Assembly: GCF_033115175.1 (NCBI RefSeq)
Contig: NC_084838.1
Span: forward strand, 65,068,468-65,132,467
Direction of reading: 5' to 3'
Length of the DNA stretch: 64,000 nucleotides
DNA from: Lepus europaeus
Lineage: Eukaryota > Chordata > Mammalia > Lagomorpha > Leporidae
Shown here one piece after another: positions 11,426 to 23,427 of the stretch. Position 1 is the stretch's first letter. Each line of letters starts with the position of its first letter. A program made the position numbers and the translations under genes. Below the pieces are notes generated by a model. That model made no database searches. It had not been told where the DNA came from and saw only the letters and a list, made by a program, of their open reading frames with translations.

Positions 11426-13245
11426 GGTTTTACCACTTTAAAATTGTAATTTTTCTTTCACGATTAATAAGTACCCCCAAAAGATTTGTGTTTAGGCTAT
11501 TAACATTCTGTTCTTACTCTCATAGTTTTAACTTTCACTGGTAAATTGAAAACTCTATCTTCTTTATGTCTATTACTTTGCATTCTGCCATGAAGCAGTA
11601 TCTTCCTACATATTTATCACTATCTGCCTATCCTGTCCATCCAGATACATGAATTGCTACTTTATTTAGCTATTGATAGCTCATTATTCTAAATGGGTTG
11701 TTATAAATGTATATTAAAAGTAACATTAATGGCATTAACAAATTATAAAGCAATAATCTCCAATACTTTCTAAAACAAAGAAAGCAACAATTATAAATAA
11801 TACATGTGCAAACCACTCAAAATTGCATCCATGTTTGGAGATTTCACATTATTTATCAATGTCATGTGTATTACTTTAGATTGAAGTACTGAGTATGTAT
11901 GTATCAAGTTTCTGAAGAACAGGAGTGGAGACAGGTGGGTGGAGATGGCTATAGTCTAGTATCCCTCTCAGGAGAGGGAGACTCAAGTAGATGGACATTT
12001 AGAAAATAGATGATGTCAGTTAACTGAAAATTAGAGAGCCAGCTAAATGAGATGCACTTGGTACAAGTCCTAGGACCAAATATAGTAAGACTTGTAAATT
12101 TTTCCTAGGAGTGACCCTGCAATGAAATATTTCAAAAGAACCTTGTAGTACCTTATGTTATAAAACCTGTTTGGTTCCCAAACTGCAACAAAGGTTAAAT
12201 CAATTTGATAATGTTCTCCAATAATAGCAGTAGATGCTGGCTTCTTCCTCTTTCTCTTTCTTCTCTCCTTCTAATAATATGTGTGAAGTACTTAGCGTTT
12301 TATTAACTTCTTTGAATGTACAGAATTTAAATCTCCCAGTGATTCTCATTTCAGAGTTGAGACTGGTATTGATTCTTCAGTATCCATATTAACATTTGAA
12401 TTACCTTTATATCTCTACTCTGTCCTGTATTGCCTCACAGCTCAGTTGTCAGGTGATTGCAGTTCCATTTTAGATTGTTCTCATAGGATTTATCAAAAGA
12501 AACATGATTAATTTTAGTGTGAAGCATTTTTACACAGACACATGGACTTTTTGTTATTATAGATAATTTTGTCCTACTGCCATGATTTTCTTAACTACTT
12601 AAATATTTATCTAGGGTAATAACAATAATTATAAAATTTAAGTCAGCAGCTGTTAGCGCACATATTTTTGTTACTGACACATTCAATTAGAAGCATTGCT
12701 AGTTAAACCAGTGAAAAAGCAAGTAGCTCTGAAAAGGTCAATTCTGAATTATTGTTGCCCATAATCATTTCCTAAGCCATTAAGCCTATAAAATCCAATT
12801 GAAACTGTAAGTCATAAAGGTAAATTATAGAAAAAGCTGCTCAGGTAGGTGGCGAGAGCTCCATACATGTGACCAAGACATTTGTCAGCAGAAATTACTT
12901 CACCTGGATTATACACAATAGAGCTACTCTAGTGAATGTTATGTGGCTATTACCATTCACAGGCTACATATCTCAAAGACATATTAATTACTCAACCCCA
13001 AGTAATCCACAGAGGTGAAGTGCTAACTAAAGCAGTTTTTAAAAGCCCCATAAAGTGGGGGTAGCAAGTGTGTTGCATTCTAAAGGTGAAAAAAGCACAA
13101 TTAAATATAGGGCTAACAAGATATTCAATCACAACAGATGTCTTTTGCAATAAACCTTGATGGCAAAACTATTAGAAATACATCTATCATAGTGTTATTT
13201 AGAGTATTAAAATATATGTATTCATTCTAAATCAAACTTTTTCTT
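11426..13245. other. AT-rich sequence, nothing recognised
   Basis: 1.8 kb without a SINE, which is long for this window. No long open frame, RNA gene or known repeat is seen; conserved non-coding sequence could hide here but cannot be judged from one genome. Confidence 0.45.
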
Positions 13246-13262
13246 TCTTTTGTTCTATTCTT

Positions 13263-13575
13263 TGTTCATTTGAAAGGCAGACACACAGAGAGAGAGGATG
13301 AGACAGAAAGAAAGAGATCTTCCATCTACTGGTTCACTTTTCAAATGACAGAAATGGACAGTGCTGAGCCAGTCCGAAGCCAGAAGCCTGGAATTCCATC
13401 TGGGTCTTCTGCATGGGTACAGGGGTCAAGGACCTGGGCTATCTTCCGTTGCTTTCCCAGGCACATTAGCAGAGAACTGGATTGAAAGTGGAATAGCTGG
13501 AACACAAACCAGCATCCATATGGGATGCCAGGGTCATAGGCTGTGCTTAACTCACTGTGCCACAATGTTGGTCCC
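13263..13575 (-). mobile_element. C-SINE with perfect 17-bp target duplication
   Basis: Flanked by TCTTTTGTTCTATTCTT at 13246-13262 and 13576-13592. Reverse copy with CATTTGAAAGGCAGACACAC on the tail side and a degenerate 5' end CCACAATGTTGGTCC. Confidence 0.9.
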
Positions 13576-13728
13576 TCTTTTGTTCTATTCTTATTTCATG
13601 TCTCATATCTCATCTCTAGAGTCAGCTTCCTCTTTACACTTATGACTTGATGGGCTGCACTTTTTCTTAAGTAAAATATACTGAGACAGTGTGAATCACA
13701 TATGACTAAAATATAATTTAATACATTA

Positions 13729-14048
13729 ATTTTTAAGATTTATTTATTTATTTATTTGAAGAACAGAGTTACAGAGAGGGGTAGGGAGAGACAGAGAAAG
13801 AGGTCTTCCATCTGCTGGTTCACTCCCCAAATGGCTGCAGAGTTGAGCCTACCCAAAGCCAGGAGCTTCTTCCAGGTCTCCACGTGGATGCAAGGGCCCA
13901 AGAATTTGGGCCATCCTCTGCTGCTTTCCCAGGCCCATTAGCAGGGTGCTGGATTGGAAGTAGAGTAGCCAGGACTTGAACCAGCACCCAAAGGAGATTC
14001 CAGTGCTGCAGGCCAGGCTTTAACCCACTTCACCATGGCACCAGCCCC
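13729..14048 (-). mobile_element. C-SINE with 9-bp target duplication
   Basis: AATACATTA occurs at 13720-13728 and 14049-14057. Reverse copy from TTTTTAAGATTTATTTATTTA to CCATGGCACCAGCCCC. Confidence 0.88.
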
Positions 14049-14179
14049 AATACATTATTTCAAGAGAAAATTTTATCATGCTCCTAATAATTTATAAAGC
14101 AAATGTTTCCTCAAAAATTATTGCTACTTCAATATCAAATTATCATAGAACCCTTAAGTCTGAGCCAGGAGTGTCATTG

Positions 14180-14464
14180 GGGAGATGGTGTTTGGCATAG
14201 TGGTTCCACTTGGGATGCCCACATCCCATATCAAAGGACCTGGGTACAAGTCCAAGCTCTGCTTCTGATTATGGTTTCCTGCTAATGTGCATCCTGGGAG
14301 GCAGCAGATGATGGCTCACACACTTAGGTTCCTGCCACCAACATGGGAGACCCAGATTGAATTATTGGATACTTGCTTCATCCTAGCATAGCCCCAGCTA
14401 TTGTGGACTTTTGGGATGTGAACCAACAGATGGGAGATCTATTTCCAAATAAATTTTTAAAAAG
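14180..14464 (+). mobile_element. C-SINE, older subfamily
   Basis: GGGAGATGGTGTTTGGCATAG start, GTGCATCCTGGGAGGCAGCA and GATGATGGCTCACA in the middle, short CAAATAAATTTTTAAAA tail. Confidence 0.78.
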
Positions 14465-14671
14465 ATAAAATTATTTGAAAATAAAAATAAGATTTGATAA
14501 ATGAGTAAAAGTCTTATGTTACAAATATTTGGCCTCCAATAATGCCCAGCAAAATGTCTCATTGGATGGTGCACATTAAATAACTGAATGTAGTTTTGAT
14601 CAATGCTAGTGAATTGGCTTGTATTGGATTATTAATTGAATTTTATGTGACTTTTATCAAATGAACAACCA

Positions 14672-14720
14672 TTAGCACTGCAGGCAGTGGCTTTACCTAC
14701 TATGCCACAGCGCTAGCCCC
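14672..14720 (-). mobile_element. C-SINE 5'-end fragment
   Basis: Only the 5' end survives, reading CACTGCAGGCAGTGGCTTTA to CCACAGCGCTAGCCCC on the plus strand. It directly abuts the probable duplication at the left end of the next L1. Confidence 0.7.
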
Positions 14721-15003
14721 AAAAGATCTATTTTCAGTTGACTTTATTCTCATAAGATAAACCCTGCACTAAGAGTTCAACAAATAGTATGAAGAAAAAT
14801 AATTCCTAAACAGTAGAGACAAGGGCTGTATCAATCATTGCATCTCAAAGTGTCAGTTTCATTTATATAGATTACCTTTCAGGTACTCTCTTAGTTACCA
14901 CAGATCAGGGAGAACATATGGTCTTTGTCTTTTTGAGACTGACTTATTTCACTAAGTATAATGGTTTCCAGTTGCATCCATTTTGTTGCAAAAGAGAAGA
15001 TGT

Positions 15004-16810
15004 GGCGTGGAGATGACACAGGCAGCACCGGAAGCCGCTCCCCCATGAGGCTGCGGACCCGAAAGGCGGCCGCAGGGCCAGGCGCCATGGCTGCGGAGCA
15101 GACCCGGCTGCTGTGAGGCTCTGGCGGCCAGAGTGCGCCTAGTCGGTGTGAACCCAGCGCAAGGTCCCAGGCCCCGGGGCACTCGCTCAGAAGAATGAAA
15201 CTCTGGATCACCTGATTAATCTGAGTGGGGCAGTCCAGCTCAGGCATCTCTCCAATAACCTGGAGACCCTCCTCAAGCGGGACTTCCTCAAACTCCTTCC
15301 CTTGGAGCTCAGTTTTTATTTGTTAAAATGGCTCGATCCTCAGACTCACATGCTGCCTCGTCTCTAAACAGTGGAATAAGGTGATAAGTGCTTGTACAGA
15401 GGTGTGGCAGACTGCATGTAAAAATTTGGGCTGGCAGATAGATGGTTCTGTTCAGGACGCTTTGCACTGGAAGAAGGTTTATTTGGAGGCTATTTTAAGA
15501 ATGAAGCAACTGGAGGACCATGAAGCCTTTGAGACCTCATCATTAATTGGACACAGTGCCAGAATGTATGCACTTTACTACAAAGATGGACTTCTCTGTA
15601 CAGGGTCAGATGACTTGTCTGCAAAGCTGTGGGATGTGAGCACAGGGCAATGTGTTTATGGCATCCAGACCCACACTTGTGCAGCAGTGAAGTTTGACGA
15701 ACAGAAGCTTGTGACAGGCTCCTTTGACAACACTGTGGCCTGCTGGGAGTGGAGTTCTGGAGCCCGGACCCAGCACTTCCGGGGGCACACGGGGGCGGTA
15801 TTTAGCGTGGACTACAATGATGAACTGGATATCTTGGTGAGCGGCTCTGCAGACTTCACTCTGAAAGTATGGGTTTCATCTGCTGCGACATGCCTGAACA
15901 CACTCACTACACGGAGTGGGTCACCAAGGTGGTTTTTCAGAAGTGCAAAGTCAAATCTCTGTTGCATAGCCCTGGAGACTATATCCTCTTAAGTGCAGAC
16001 AAATATGAGATCAAGATTTGGCCAATTGGGAGAGAAATCAACTGCAAATGCTTAAAGACATTATCTGTCTCTGAGGATAGAAGTATCTGCCTTCAGCCAA
16101 GACTTCATTTTGATGGCAAATACATTGCCTGTAGTTCAGCACTAGGTCTCTACCAGTGGGACTTGGCCAGTTATGATATCCTCAGGGTCATCAAGACTCC
16201 TGAGATAGCAAACCTGGCCTTGCTTGGCTTCGGAGATATCTTTGCCCTGCTGTTTGACAACCACTACCTGTACATCATGGATTTGCGGACAGAGAGCCTG
16301 GTTAGCCGCTGGCCTCTGCCAGAGTACAGGAAATCAAAGAGAGGCTCAAGCTTTCTGGCAGGCGAAGCATCCTGGCTGAATGGACTAGACGGACACAATG
16401 ACACGGGCTTGGTCTTTGCCACCAGCATGCCTGACCACAGTATTCACCTGGTGTTGTGGAAGGAGCACGGCTGACACCATGAGCCACCACCACTGACTGA
16501 CTTTGGGTGCCGGGACTGTGGGTTTTTGGTGCAACCTCCATGGCAGCCGACTGCATGAACCAAAGTTCTCACCTAATGGTATCATCACGCAGTGCACAAT
16601 CATTTATCTGTGTTTGCCAGGGGCCAGGGCTTGGGGCGGGGGAGGGCTTGTTTTATGGACATACAATGCAGCATGCTAATGGGGTACACCATTGACTTCA
16701 TTTGTACTTACTTATGTTAATCAGCATAAGAGGATGCATTTTGGATTCATCTTTATTGAGTGGAATATTGGTTTTAAGTAAAGAAAGTTAAATGGTTCAA
16801 AAAAAAAAAA
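15004..16810 (+). pseudogene. FBXW2P: Processed pseudogene of FBXW2 (F-box/WD repeat protein 2)
   Basis: An intronless copy of the mRNA for FBXW2, a substrate-binding F-box subunit of SCF ubiquitin ligases. Order: GC-rich 5' UTR (15004-15190), coding remnant (15191-16474), 3' UTR (16475-16796) and a poly-A run. The 14-bp duplication AAAAGAGAAGATGT lies at 14990-15003 and 16811-16824, so L1 machinery inserted it into an older L1. F-box sequence ([15 protein letters not shown]) and WD units ([28 protein letters not shown]) are clear, and the end VLWKEHG plus stop matches the parent. It is dead: a frameshift near 15345, another small deletion near 15907 after LNTLT, and no normal N-terminus (homology starts at the LQKNE-type codons). 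Two long open pieces remain, 15381-15992 and 15869-16474. Confidence 0.93.
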
Positions 16811-17470
16811 AAAGAGAAGATGTCATTTTTTCTTACTGCTGAGTGGTATTCCATAGTGTATGTATGTCATAATTTCTTTATCCGGTTATCCGTTGATGAA
16901 TATCTGGTTTGATTCCATATCTTAGCTATTGTGAATAGAGCTACAATGAGCATGGGCCTGCAAATAACTCTTTGATCTGATAATTTGTTTTGTTTTGGTA
17001 AATTCCAAGGAGTGGGATTGCTGGGTCTTATGCTAGATCTATTTTCAGGTTTCTGAGGTATCTCCATACTGTCTTCCACAATAGCTACATCAGTTTACAT
17101 TCCCACCAACAGTGGGTTAGGGTACCTTTTCCCCCCACATCCTTGCGAGCACTTATTGTTTGTTGATTTCTACATGAGATCAATTATAACTGGGATAGGT
17201 AAAACTTCATTGTGGTTTTGATTTGCATTTCCCTGATGGCTTGTGATCCCGAGCATTTTTCATGTGTCTGTTGGCCATTTGAGTTTACTCTTTTGAAAAA
17301 TCTCTATTCAAGTCTTTGCCCATTTCCTAACTTTGTCATTGAGTTTCTTGAGCTCTTTATAGATTTAGATTCTGGATATTAATCCTTTATCAGCCGCATT
17401 GTTTGCAAATGTCTTCTTCTATTCTGTTGGTTGTGTTTTTACTTTGCTGAGTGTTTCATTTGCAGTGTAA
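16811..17470 (-). pseudogene. L1 ORF2 C-terminal remnant
   Basis: Antisense of the 3' part of L1 ORF2, recognised from landmarks such as TGAGTGGTATTCCATAGTGT, CCCACCAACAGTGG and TTGATTTGCATTTCCCTGATGG. It is full of stops and is continuous with 14870-14989 on the other side of the retrocopy. Confidence 0.8.
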
Positions 17471-17489
17471 AGCATGTTTGTGTTTCTGT

Positions 17490-18480
17490 GTGTAGCATAT
17501 CCTTAAGCATCTTTTGTAAGGCTGGACGAATGGTGACAAATTCTTTCAATTTCTGTTTTTTATGTAAGGTCTTTATTTCACCTGCATTCATAAATGAGAG
17601 TTTTGCAGGGTACAGCGTTCTGAGTTAACAGGGTTTTGTTTTTTTTTTTTCTCATAAGAATTGGACTATGTCTCTTCATTCTCTCCTAGCCTATGTGGTT
17701 TCTGAGACGAAATAGCTGTGCGTCTCATTGGAGAGCCTCTGAAAGTAATCTGGCATTTCTCTCGTGCACATTTTAGAATCTTTTCTTTATGTTTTACTGT
17801 TGAAAATTTGACAAAAATCTGTCGTGATGAAGGTCTTTTTTAGTCATGTCTATAAAGAGTTCTATCTGCCTCATGTACTTGGACGTTCCTTTCTCTCTCC
17901 AAATTGGAAAAGTTTTCTGTAATTATTTCAATAAGCAGGCCTTCTAATCCATTGTATCTTTCCATGCCTTTAGGAACACCTAGAACCCATATGTTGAGTT
18001 ATTTGGCAGTATCCCATAAATTTTCAGTAATGTTTTAATTTTTCTAATTTCTTTTTTTTTTTTTTTTTTTGATCTGACTGAAAAATTTCCAAAGATTTGT
18101 CTCCTGCCTCTCCAAGTCTGTTGTTAAGGCTTTCCACTGTATTTTTTTTGACTATTGAATTCTTCATTTCTAATGTTTCATTTAAAATCCCAGTTTCATG
18201 GGATTATTTTTTATTCACATTAGGTATGGATTTCTTTAATTCATGGATTTGCTTCTGATTGCTTTTGAGTAATCCTATGATTAATTTTTTAATTCCATTT
18301 CTGGCACGCATTTCATCAATCTCTTCATCTTCACACTCTAGTATTGAAATGTTGTTTGTTCCTTCGGGAGAGTGTCATGTCATCCTCCTTATTCGTGTTT
18401 CTTGAATTTCTGTGTTTATTTTTATGCATTTGTGGAAATACGTATTGGTTTATTTCCTCTGATGTATTTTATCTTTCAGC
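17490..18480 (-). pseudogene. L1 ORF1 remnant
   Basis: Antisense ORF1 landmarks: CATCTTTTGTAAGGCTGGAC, GGTCTTTATTTCACCTGCAT, and GCCTTTAGGAACACCTAGAA followed by CATATGTTGAG. It parallels 43100-43400 of the second L1. No usable frame remains. A poly-T run interrupts it near 18051-18070. Confidence 0.75.
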
Positions 18481-18636
18481 TATGCCCCTGTGGCTTAGTG
18501 GAGTCTCTGCTGTTTCAGTGATCATCCAGAGGTACATGCTGGGTGTGGCCAGGGAGTCTGGCCAGTGCTCCAGGGTGGGGCCACAGCACTGGCCCCAATA
18601 TGTTGAATGTTAAAATAATTCAAAATCTATTTTCAG

Positions 18637-19394
18637 CCTCTATATCAAGGTCATGGTGTTTGGAGACCACAGCTCAAGTGAGTTTTCCAGTTGCTAGTTG
18701 GGTGCCACTAAGTTTATTTCCTATATTTGATTTCTCCATTTAAAATTAGTGTAGTACTAACCTATTAGGTTCTGCCAAAGACTAAATGTATTGAATATTT
18801 CAAATACTGAACCAAAGGCTTAAGACTCCAAAAATCCTCATTTAAATGGAACTATAATCATTTAATTTTTGATGGAATTACATCATTTGAAGGCATTTTT
18901 CCTTAAATAATATTAAAGCCCTTATTTTTTCTTTATAGAGAAAAAGCAGAATTAAATTCAGTCATTCTTTGTTTTCCATTGACCAGTACTTATGTTGGAT
19001 TATTACTATATATTGGAATCAGTTTTTCCACACACTTGTTTTCTAAATTTGTTAGGGAAATTACAAACTGAAGTAATAACAAGCAAGAAAACTATATCTC
19101 AGTATTTTTCCACTAGAGCCATGAGCTATGTCTTCATTGTGGCCTTTTTCTATTTGTCACATAGAATTATTGCCTAACTGAAAAGTAACATTACATCAAA
19201 TTGAAAAGCCAACTTCTCTCACTTTTTCAAGGTTGCAATAAGAATATTTTCTCATAGTTATTTCATTGCTTTCCCTATATACTTACTAGATTTATGAATC
19301 ATAAGTTGAACTAAGAATATGGAAGCATTATTTTGAAAAATTATAGTTTCTTTAATCTATCATAACCTTAATATATTTACCTAAATTTTATATT
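18637..19394. other. AT-rich sequence, nothing recognised
   Basis: Short frames only; no repeat or gene signature. Confidence 0.45.
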
Positions 19395-19733
19395 TTTAAA
19401 ATTTCATTTGTTTTACTTATTTGAAAGGCAGAGATATAGAAAAAGGAAAACAGAAATACTGACAGAGAGAGATGTTCCATCTACTGGTTGATTCACCAAA
19501 TGCCCATGCTGGCCAAGACTGGGCCAAGCCAAACTGAGAGTCTGAAGGGCAGTTTGGTCTCTCAGGTGGGTTTCAGGGACCCAAAAAACTTCTACATTGA
19601 CTGCTGTGTCTCTGAGTGTGGATTAGCAGGAATCTAGAATCAAGAACAGAGCCAGGACTTGAAATCAGTTATTCTGAAATGGGATGTAGGCATTCTTGGA
19701 GGTATTTTAATTAACTACTGCACAAATGCTCCA
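19395..19733 (-). mobile_element. C-SINE, old and diverged
   Basis: Reverse copy recognisable from TTATTTGAAAGGCAGAGATA, CCATCTACTGGTTGATTCAC and GGACCCAAAAAACTTC; the 5' end is degenerate. Confidence 0.7.
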
Positions 19734-19863
19734 AATGACTGCCATTCAACCTAAATTTTTGATTATCATGCACCAATTGTGCCAGATAACTTACTTCTAA
19801 TAATTTCTGATTTCAAACAGAGACATGTGATATCTTAAATACATAATTTAAAAGCTGAAAATA

Positions 19864-20190
19864 GGGGCTGACGCGGTGGCGCAGAGGGTTAACGCCCTGG
19901 CCTAAAGTGCTGGCATCCCACATGGGCGCCAGTTTGAGATCCAGCTGCTCTGCTTCCTGTCCAGCTCTCTGCTATGGCCGGGAAAGCAGTGGAAGATGGC
20001 CCAAGTCCTTGGACCCCTGAACCCATGTGGGAGACCTGGAAGAAGCTCCTGGCTCCTGGCTCCTGGCTTCAGATCAGCACACCTCTGGCCGTTGCGGCCA
20101 TCTGGGGAGTGAACTATCGGATGGAAGACCTCTCTCTCTGCCTCTCTCTCTCTGAAACTCTGACTTTCAAATAAATAAATATCTAAAACT
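19864..20190 (+). mobile_element. C-SINE, well preserved
   Basis: Starts GGGGCTGACGCGGTGGCGCAG (A-box region intact), and has GCTATGGCCGGGAAAGCAGT and a TTTCAAATAAATAAATATC tail. An imperfect duplication AAAAGCTGAAAA / AAAACTGAAAAC flanks it. Confidence 0.9.
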
Positions 20191-20303
20191 GAAAACATTC
20201 AGGTTTACTAATATGTTAAAGCATTCCTCGTATATGTGACAATGTACATAACTTATTAAGAAAATCCTGCCTGTGTCAAATTTCTCTTGAAAAAGGAATT
20301 TAG

Positions 20304-20640
20304 GGGGCTCGTGCAGTGGTGCAGCAGCTTAAAGCCCTGGCCTGAAGCATCGGCATCCCAGTGGGCACTGGTTCGAGTCCTGGCTGCTCCTCTTCCTATC
20401 CGGCTTCCTGCTATGGCCTGGGAAAGCAGTAAATGATGGCCCAAGTCCTTGGGCCCCTGCACCCATGTGGGAGACCTGGAAGAAGCTCCTGGCTGCTGGT
20501 TTCAGATTGGCACAGCTCCGGCTGTTGCGGCTATCTGGGGAGTGAACTAGCGGATGGAAGACCTTTCTCTCTGTCTCTACCTCTCACTGTAACTCTGTCT
20601 TTCAAATAAATAAAATAAATTAAAAAAAAAAACAAGAAAA
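20304..20640 (+). mobile_element. C-SINE with perfect 15-bp target duplication
   Basis: GAAAAAGGAATTTAG at 20289-20303 and 20641-20655. The tRNA-like head keeps a GGTTCGAGTCC B box; the A-rich tail is long. Confidence 0.93.
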
Positions 20641-20655
20641 GAAAAAGGAATTTAG

Positions 20656-21269
20656 ACATAGAAGAGAATTAAACCATATTATTAGAAGCAATTCATGAGA
20701 CTATGGGATCAAACAGTTCAGCCATTCAAGGCTGTGCAAGTTAGTGCCTACACTATCCAAGCAGATGGTCTTCTGCCCTATTTTTTGGGTCCTTAAGGAC
20801 AGGTAATTCACAGTGTCTTTGGTAGCCTATTCTCACTGTTAAAAACTTGTGTATTCTACTTTAATACTGCTTTTGTTCTAATTTGTGTGCCTTTCCATTT
20901 GTTAAGTTATTTTATAGAGATTGAGGAAAAACCCATGCCATTTTTCATAAATTGCATTAATATAGTTTACTTCTATATTCTCTTTTCCCCAATCTCTTGT
21001 TCCAAGATGATAAGCTAATAATAAAGCAAACTAATATACTTAATTTTAATGAATTAAAGGTTTATGACATTTACTGAAGTGTTATGAATTTGGAAGCCAG
21101 TCACCTACATATGAATCCTGGATAGTATCATTTCTGATTGTATATTTTTAAATAAGTTAAACTCTTTGAGTTTCAATGTTTTATTTTTAAAACAGAGATA
21201 ATAACCACTACATTCGAGTGGTTCAGGGGAGACAAAATGTTATAGAATATGACTTTCAAGATGGTTGAT
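20656..21269. other. AT-rich sequence, nothing recognised
   Basis: No gene or repeat signature seen on either strand. Confidence 0.45.
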
Positions 21270-21415
21270 GTATTATGGGTATTGCGGCCATTTAGGGATT
21301 GAACCAGCAGATCAAAGATCTCTCTCTCTCTCTGTCTCTCCCTCTCTCTCTGTAACTCTCCCTCTCTCTCTCTGTAACTCTGCCTTTCAAATAAATAAAT
21401 ATTTTTTAAAATGTC
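21270..21415 (+). mobile_element. C-SINE 3' part only
   Basis: Begins inside the element at TTGCGGCCATTTAGGGATTG and runs through CT-rich sequence (with the CTCTCTGTAACTCT unit repeated) to CAAATAAATAAATATT. The 5' half is missing. Confidence 0.8.
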
Positions 21416-21774
21416 TTGACTACTAAAAGTCACAATTTATTTAACATGTCAGAATAACTTTGTTCTATTTATTTTAGAAGGCTAGTAGACCGGTGGGTAG
21501 AATAGGAGAATGTTGTCAATCAAGTGTGCGTAGTTTGTACCAAGTCCTTGATAAAATGAAACAAAACTGAATAATAGTGGGAGAGAGAGAAGAATTCTTA
21601 CTTAACTGAGTAAAAATATTGCCTGTGATTATTGGTAAAATCTAAGAAGATATTAACAATGCCTGACAGAGGGATTCACCCTTTTTCAAATGTTTTAATG
21701 TAAACTTTAATTATGTTCATATCATATTCATGCATGGCATAAGGCTGGATAAATGCTATGACACTGAATTTTTA
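21416..21774. other. AT-rich sequence, nothing recognised
   Basis: No feature recognised between the truncated SINE and the duplication of the next copy. Confidence 0.45.
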
Positions 21775-21788
21775 AAAATAGAAACAAG

Positions 21789-22107
21789 GGGACCGGTGCC
21801 GGGGCTCACTTGGTTAATCCTCCACCTGTGTGCCGGCATCCTATATGGGTGCCAGGTTCTAGTCCCGGTTGCTCCTCTTCCAGTCCAGCTCTCTGCTATG
21901 GCCTGGGAAGGCAGTGGAGGATGGCCCAAGTGCTTGGGCCCTGCACCCACATGGGAGAACAGAGGGAAGCACCAGGCTCCTGGCTTCGGATCGGTGCAGC
22001 GCCGGCCGTGGTGGCCATTTCGGGAGTGAACCAAAGGAAGGAAGACCTTTCTCTCTGTCTATCTCTCTCACTGTCTATAACTCTACCTGTCAAATAAATT
22101 TAAAAAA
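21789..22107 (+). mobile_element. C-SINE with 14-bp target duplication
   Basis: AAAATAGAAACAAG (21775-21788) and AAAATTGAAACAAG (22108-22121) differ at one base. The head GGGACCGGTGCCGGGGCTCA and AGGTTCTAGTCCC B-box region are of the GC-richer younger type. Confidence 0.9.
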
Positions 22108-22121
22108 AAAATTGAAACAAG

Positions 22122-22664
22122 ATCCAAATATAGTTGATTATAACCTTGGGAAAATATAGAGATTAAATCATAAAGAATACTAAGGAATTGCCAATATAAA
22201 ATAAATGGGAAAAGGTGAATTTTAAAAAAGAGGTATCATCAATAGTATAATATTCAGAGTAGCTAAACATGAGTTAAATCAGTGAAAAAAAAAATTGGCA
22301 ATAGTGAGACCAGAGCTATAAGGAACAGTGAGCACTGGCATTTCCAAGGATACTAATACAATACTTCGTAACTGGATCTTTATCACATAACTAGCAGGAC
22401 ATCAGTGAAAAATCATTAAATAAAGGACTACAGCAATCCAGTGTTCACTATTTCCTTCATATTTTCTCTTGTTTTCATTTTTGAATGTTTATTTTAGAAA
22501 TTTTTAAATCTGAAAATCAAAAGCATCAGGAAGCCATTAACTACAATATTTAGTTTTCTCACTTTGTCATGTAATGGTGTTTTTATATAATACATATGCA
22601 TATGCGCATTTGTAATTCCATGCCCTTCATTTTTCTCTATATTTTAAGAATGTTTTCTATTATT
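22122..22664. other. AT-rich sequence, nothing recognised
   Basis: No gene or repeat signature seen. Confidence 0.45.
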
Positions 22665-22676
22665 AAAGAGTTGAGG

Positions 22677-23020
22677 GGCTGGTGCCATGGCTCAACAGGC
22701 TAATCCTCCACCTTGCGGCGCCAGCACACCAGGTTCTAGTCCCGGTCGGGGTGCTGGATTCTGTCCCGGTTGCCCCTCTTCCAGGCCAGCTCTCTGCTAT
22801 GGCCCGGGAGTGCAGTGGAGGATGGCCCAAGTACTTGGGCCCTGCACCCCATGGGAGACCAGGAGAAGCACCTGGCTCCTGCCTTGGGATCAGCGTGGTG
22901 CTCCGGCTGCAGCGCGCCGGCTGTGATGGCCATTGGAGGGTGAACCAATGGAAAAGGAAGACCTTTCTCTCTGTCTCTCTCACTGTCCACTCTGGCTGTC
23001 AAAAAAAAAAAAAAAAAAAA
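22677..23020 (+). mobile_element. Young GC-rich C-SINE with long poly-A tail
   Basis: AAAGAGTTGAGG at 22665-22676 is repeated as AGAGTTGAGG at 23021-23030 after an uninterrupted A run of about 20. Same GC-rich subfamily as 7736-8099 and 61547-61912 (CACTGTCCACTCTGGCTGTC end). The pure A tail indicates recent insertion. Confidence 0.92.
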
Positions 23021-23030
23021 AGAGTTGAGG

Positions 23031-23427
23031 AAATTTAATATTGTTAGCCCTGAAATAACTCTTCATTTGATTGATTTTAATTAGTTTTGTATTTATCATT
23101 TTTAGACTTGAATATGAGTTGTTTTGTAAGGAATTCCATAATACATATATTTGTGCACCTATGTGCATTTCAGGTAGTTGAATGAGGCGAGGACCTCTCT
23201 ATGGGCAGTAACTATATCAAAGATTATAATATTTTAATTATTTGAAAATGAAATAAGTGTAACAGATAATAATCTTGACATCTGTTGTTATTTGGCCAGA
23301 CTTCCTGCCAAGAGGAGAGGGCACTATGATATTACCAGGCAGCAGTTCACAGGAAGTGAGTACAAGGAACACCCATCACTGCTGTCTGAAGAGGACTTTG
23401 GTCTTTGTGTTGGCCTCCAAACTAAAT
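23031..23427. other. Sequence with no recognised feature
   Basis: No repeat family is recognised; 23275-23427 is slightly GC-richer and contributes to weak open frames on both strands. Confidence 0.4.

Larger units (their letters stand above)
14738..18621 (-). mobile_element. Internally deleted L1 carrying the FBXW2 retrocopy
   Basis: Antisense L1 sequence runs from 3' UTR (14738-14870) through the C-terminal part of ORF2, then jumps near 17470 directly to ORF1, and ends in 5' sequence by 18600. Almost all of ORF2 (endonuclease and most of the RT) is absent compared with the second L1 at 36499-44184. A probable target duplication is ATCTATTTTCAG, at about 14726-14737 and 18625-18636. The processed pseudogene at 15004-16810 splits it. 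No poly-A tail is obvious at the left end. Confidence 0.75.

Noticed and set aside
14891..15247. 118-codon reverse frame at the GC-rich block
   Set aside because: It is the antisense of the FBXW2 retrocopy 5' UTR plus adjoining L1 and has no family match.
20304..20400. tRNA gene
   Set aside because: The A- and B-box-like words belong to the tRNA-derived head of a C-SINE; no cloverleaf with anticodon arm is preserved, and many SINE copies carry the same words.
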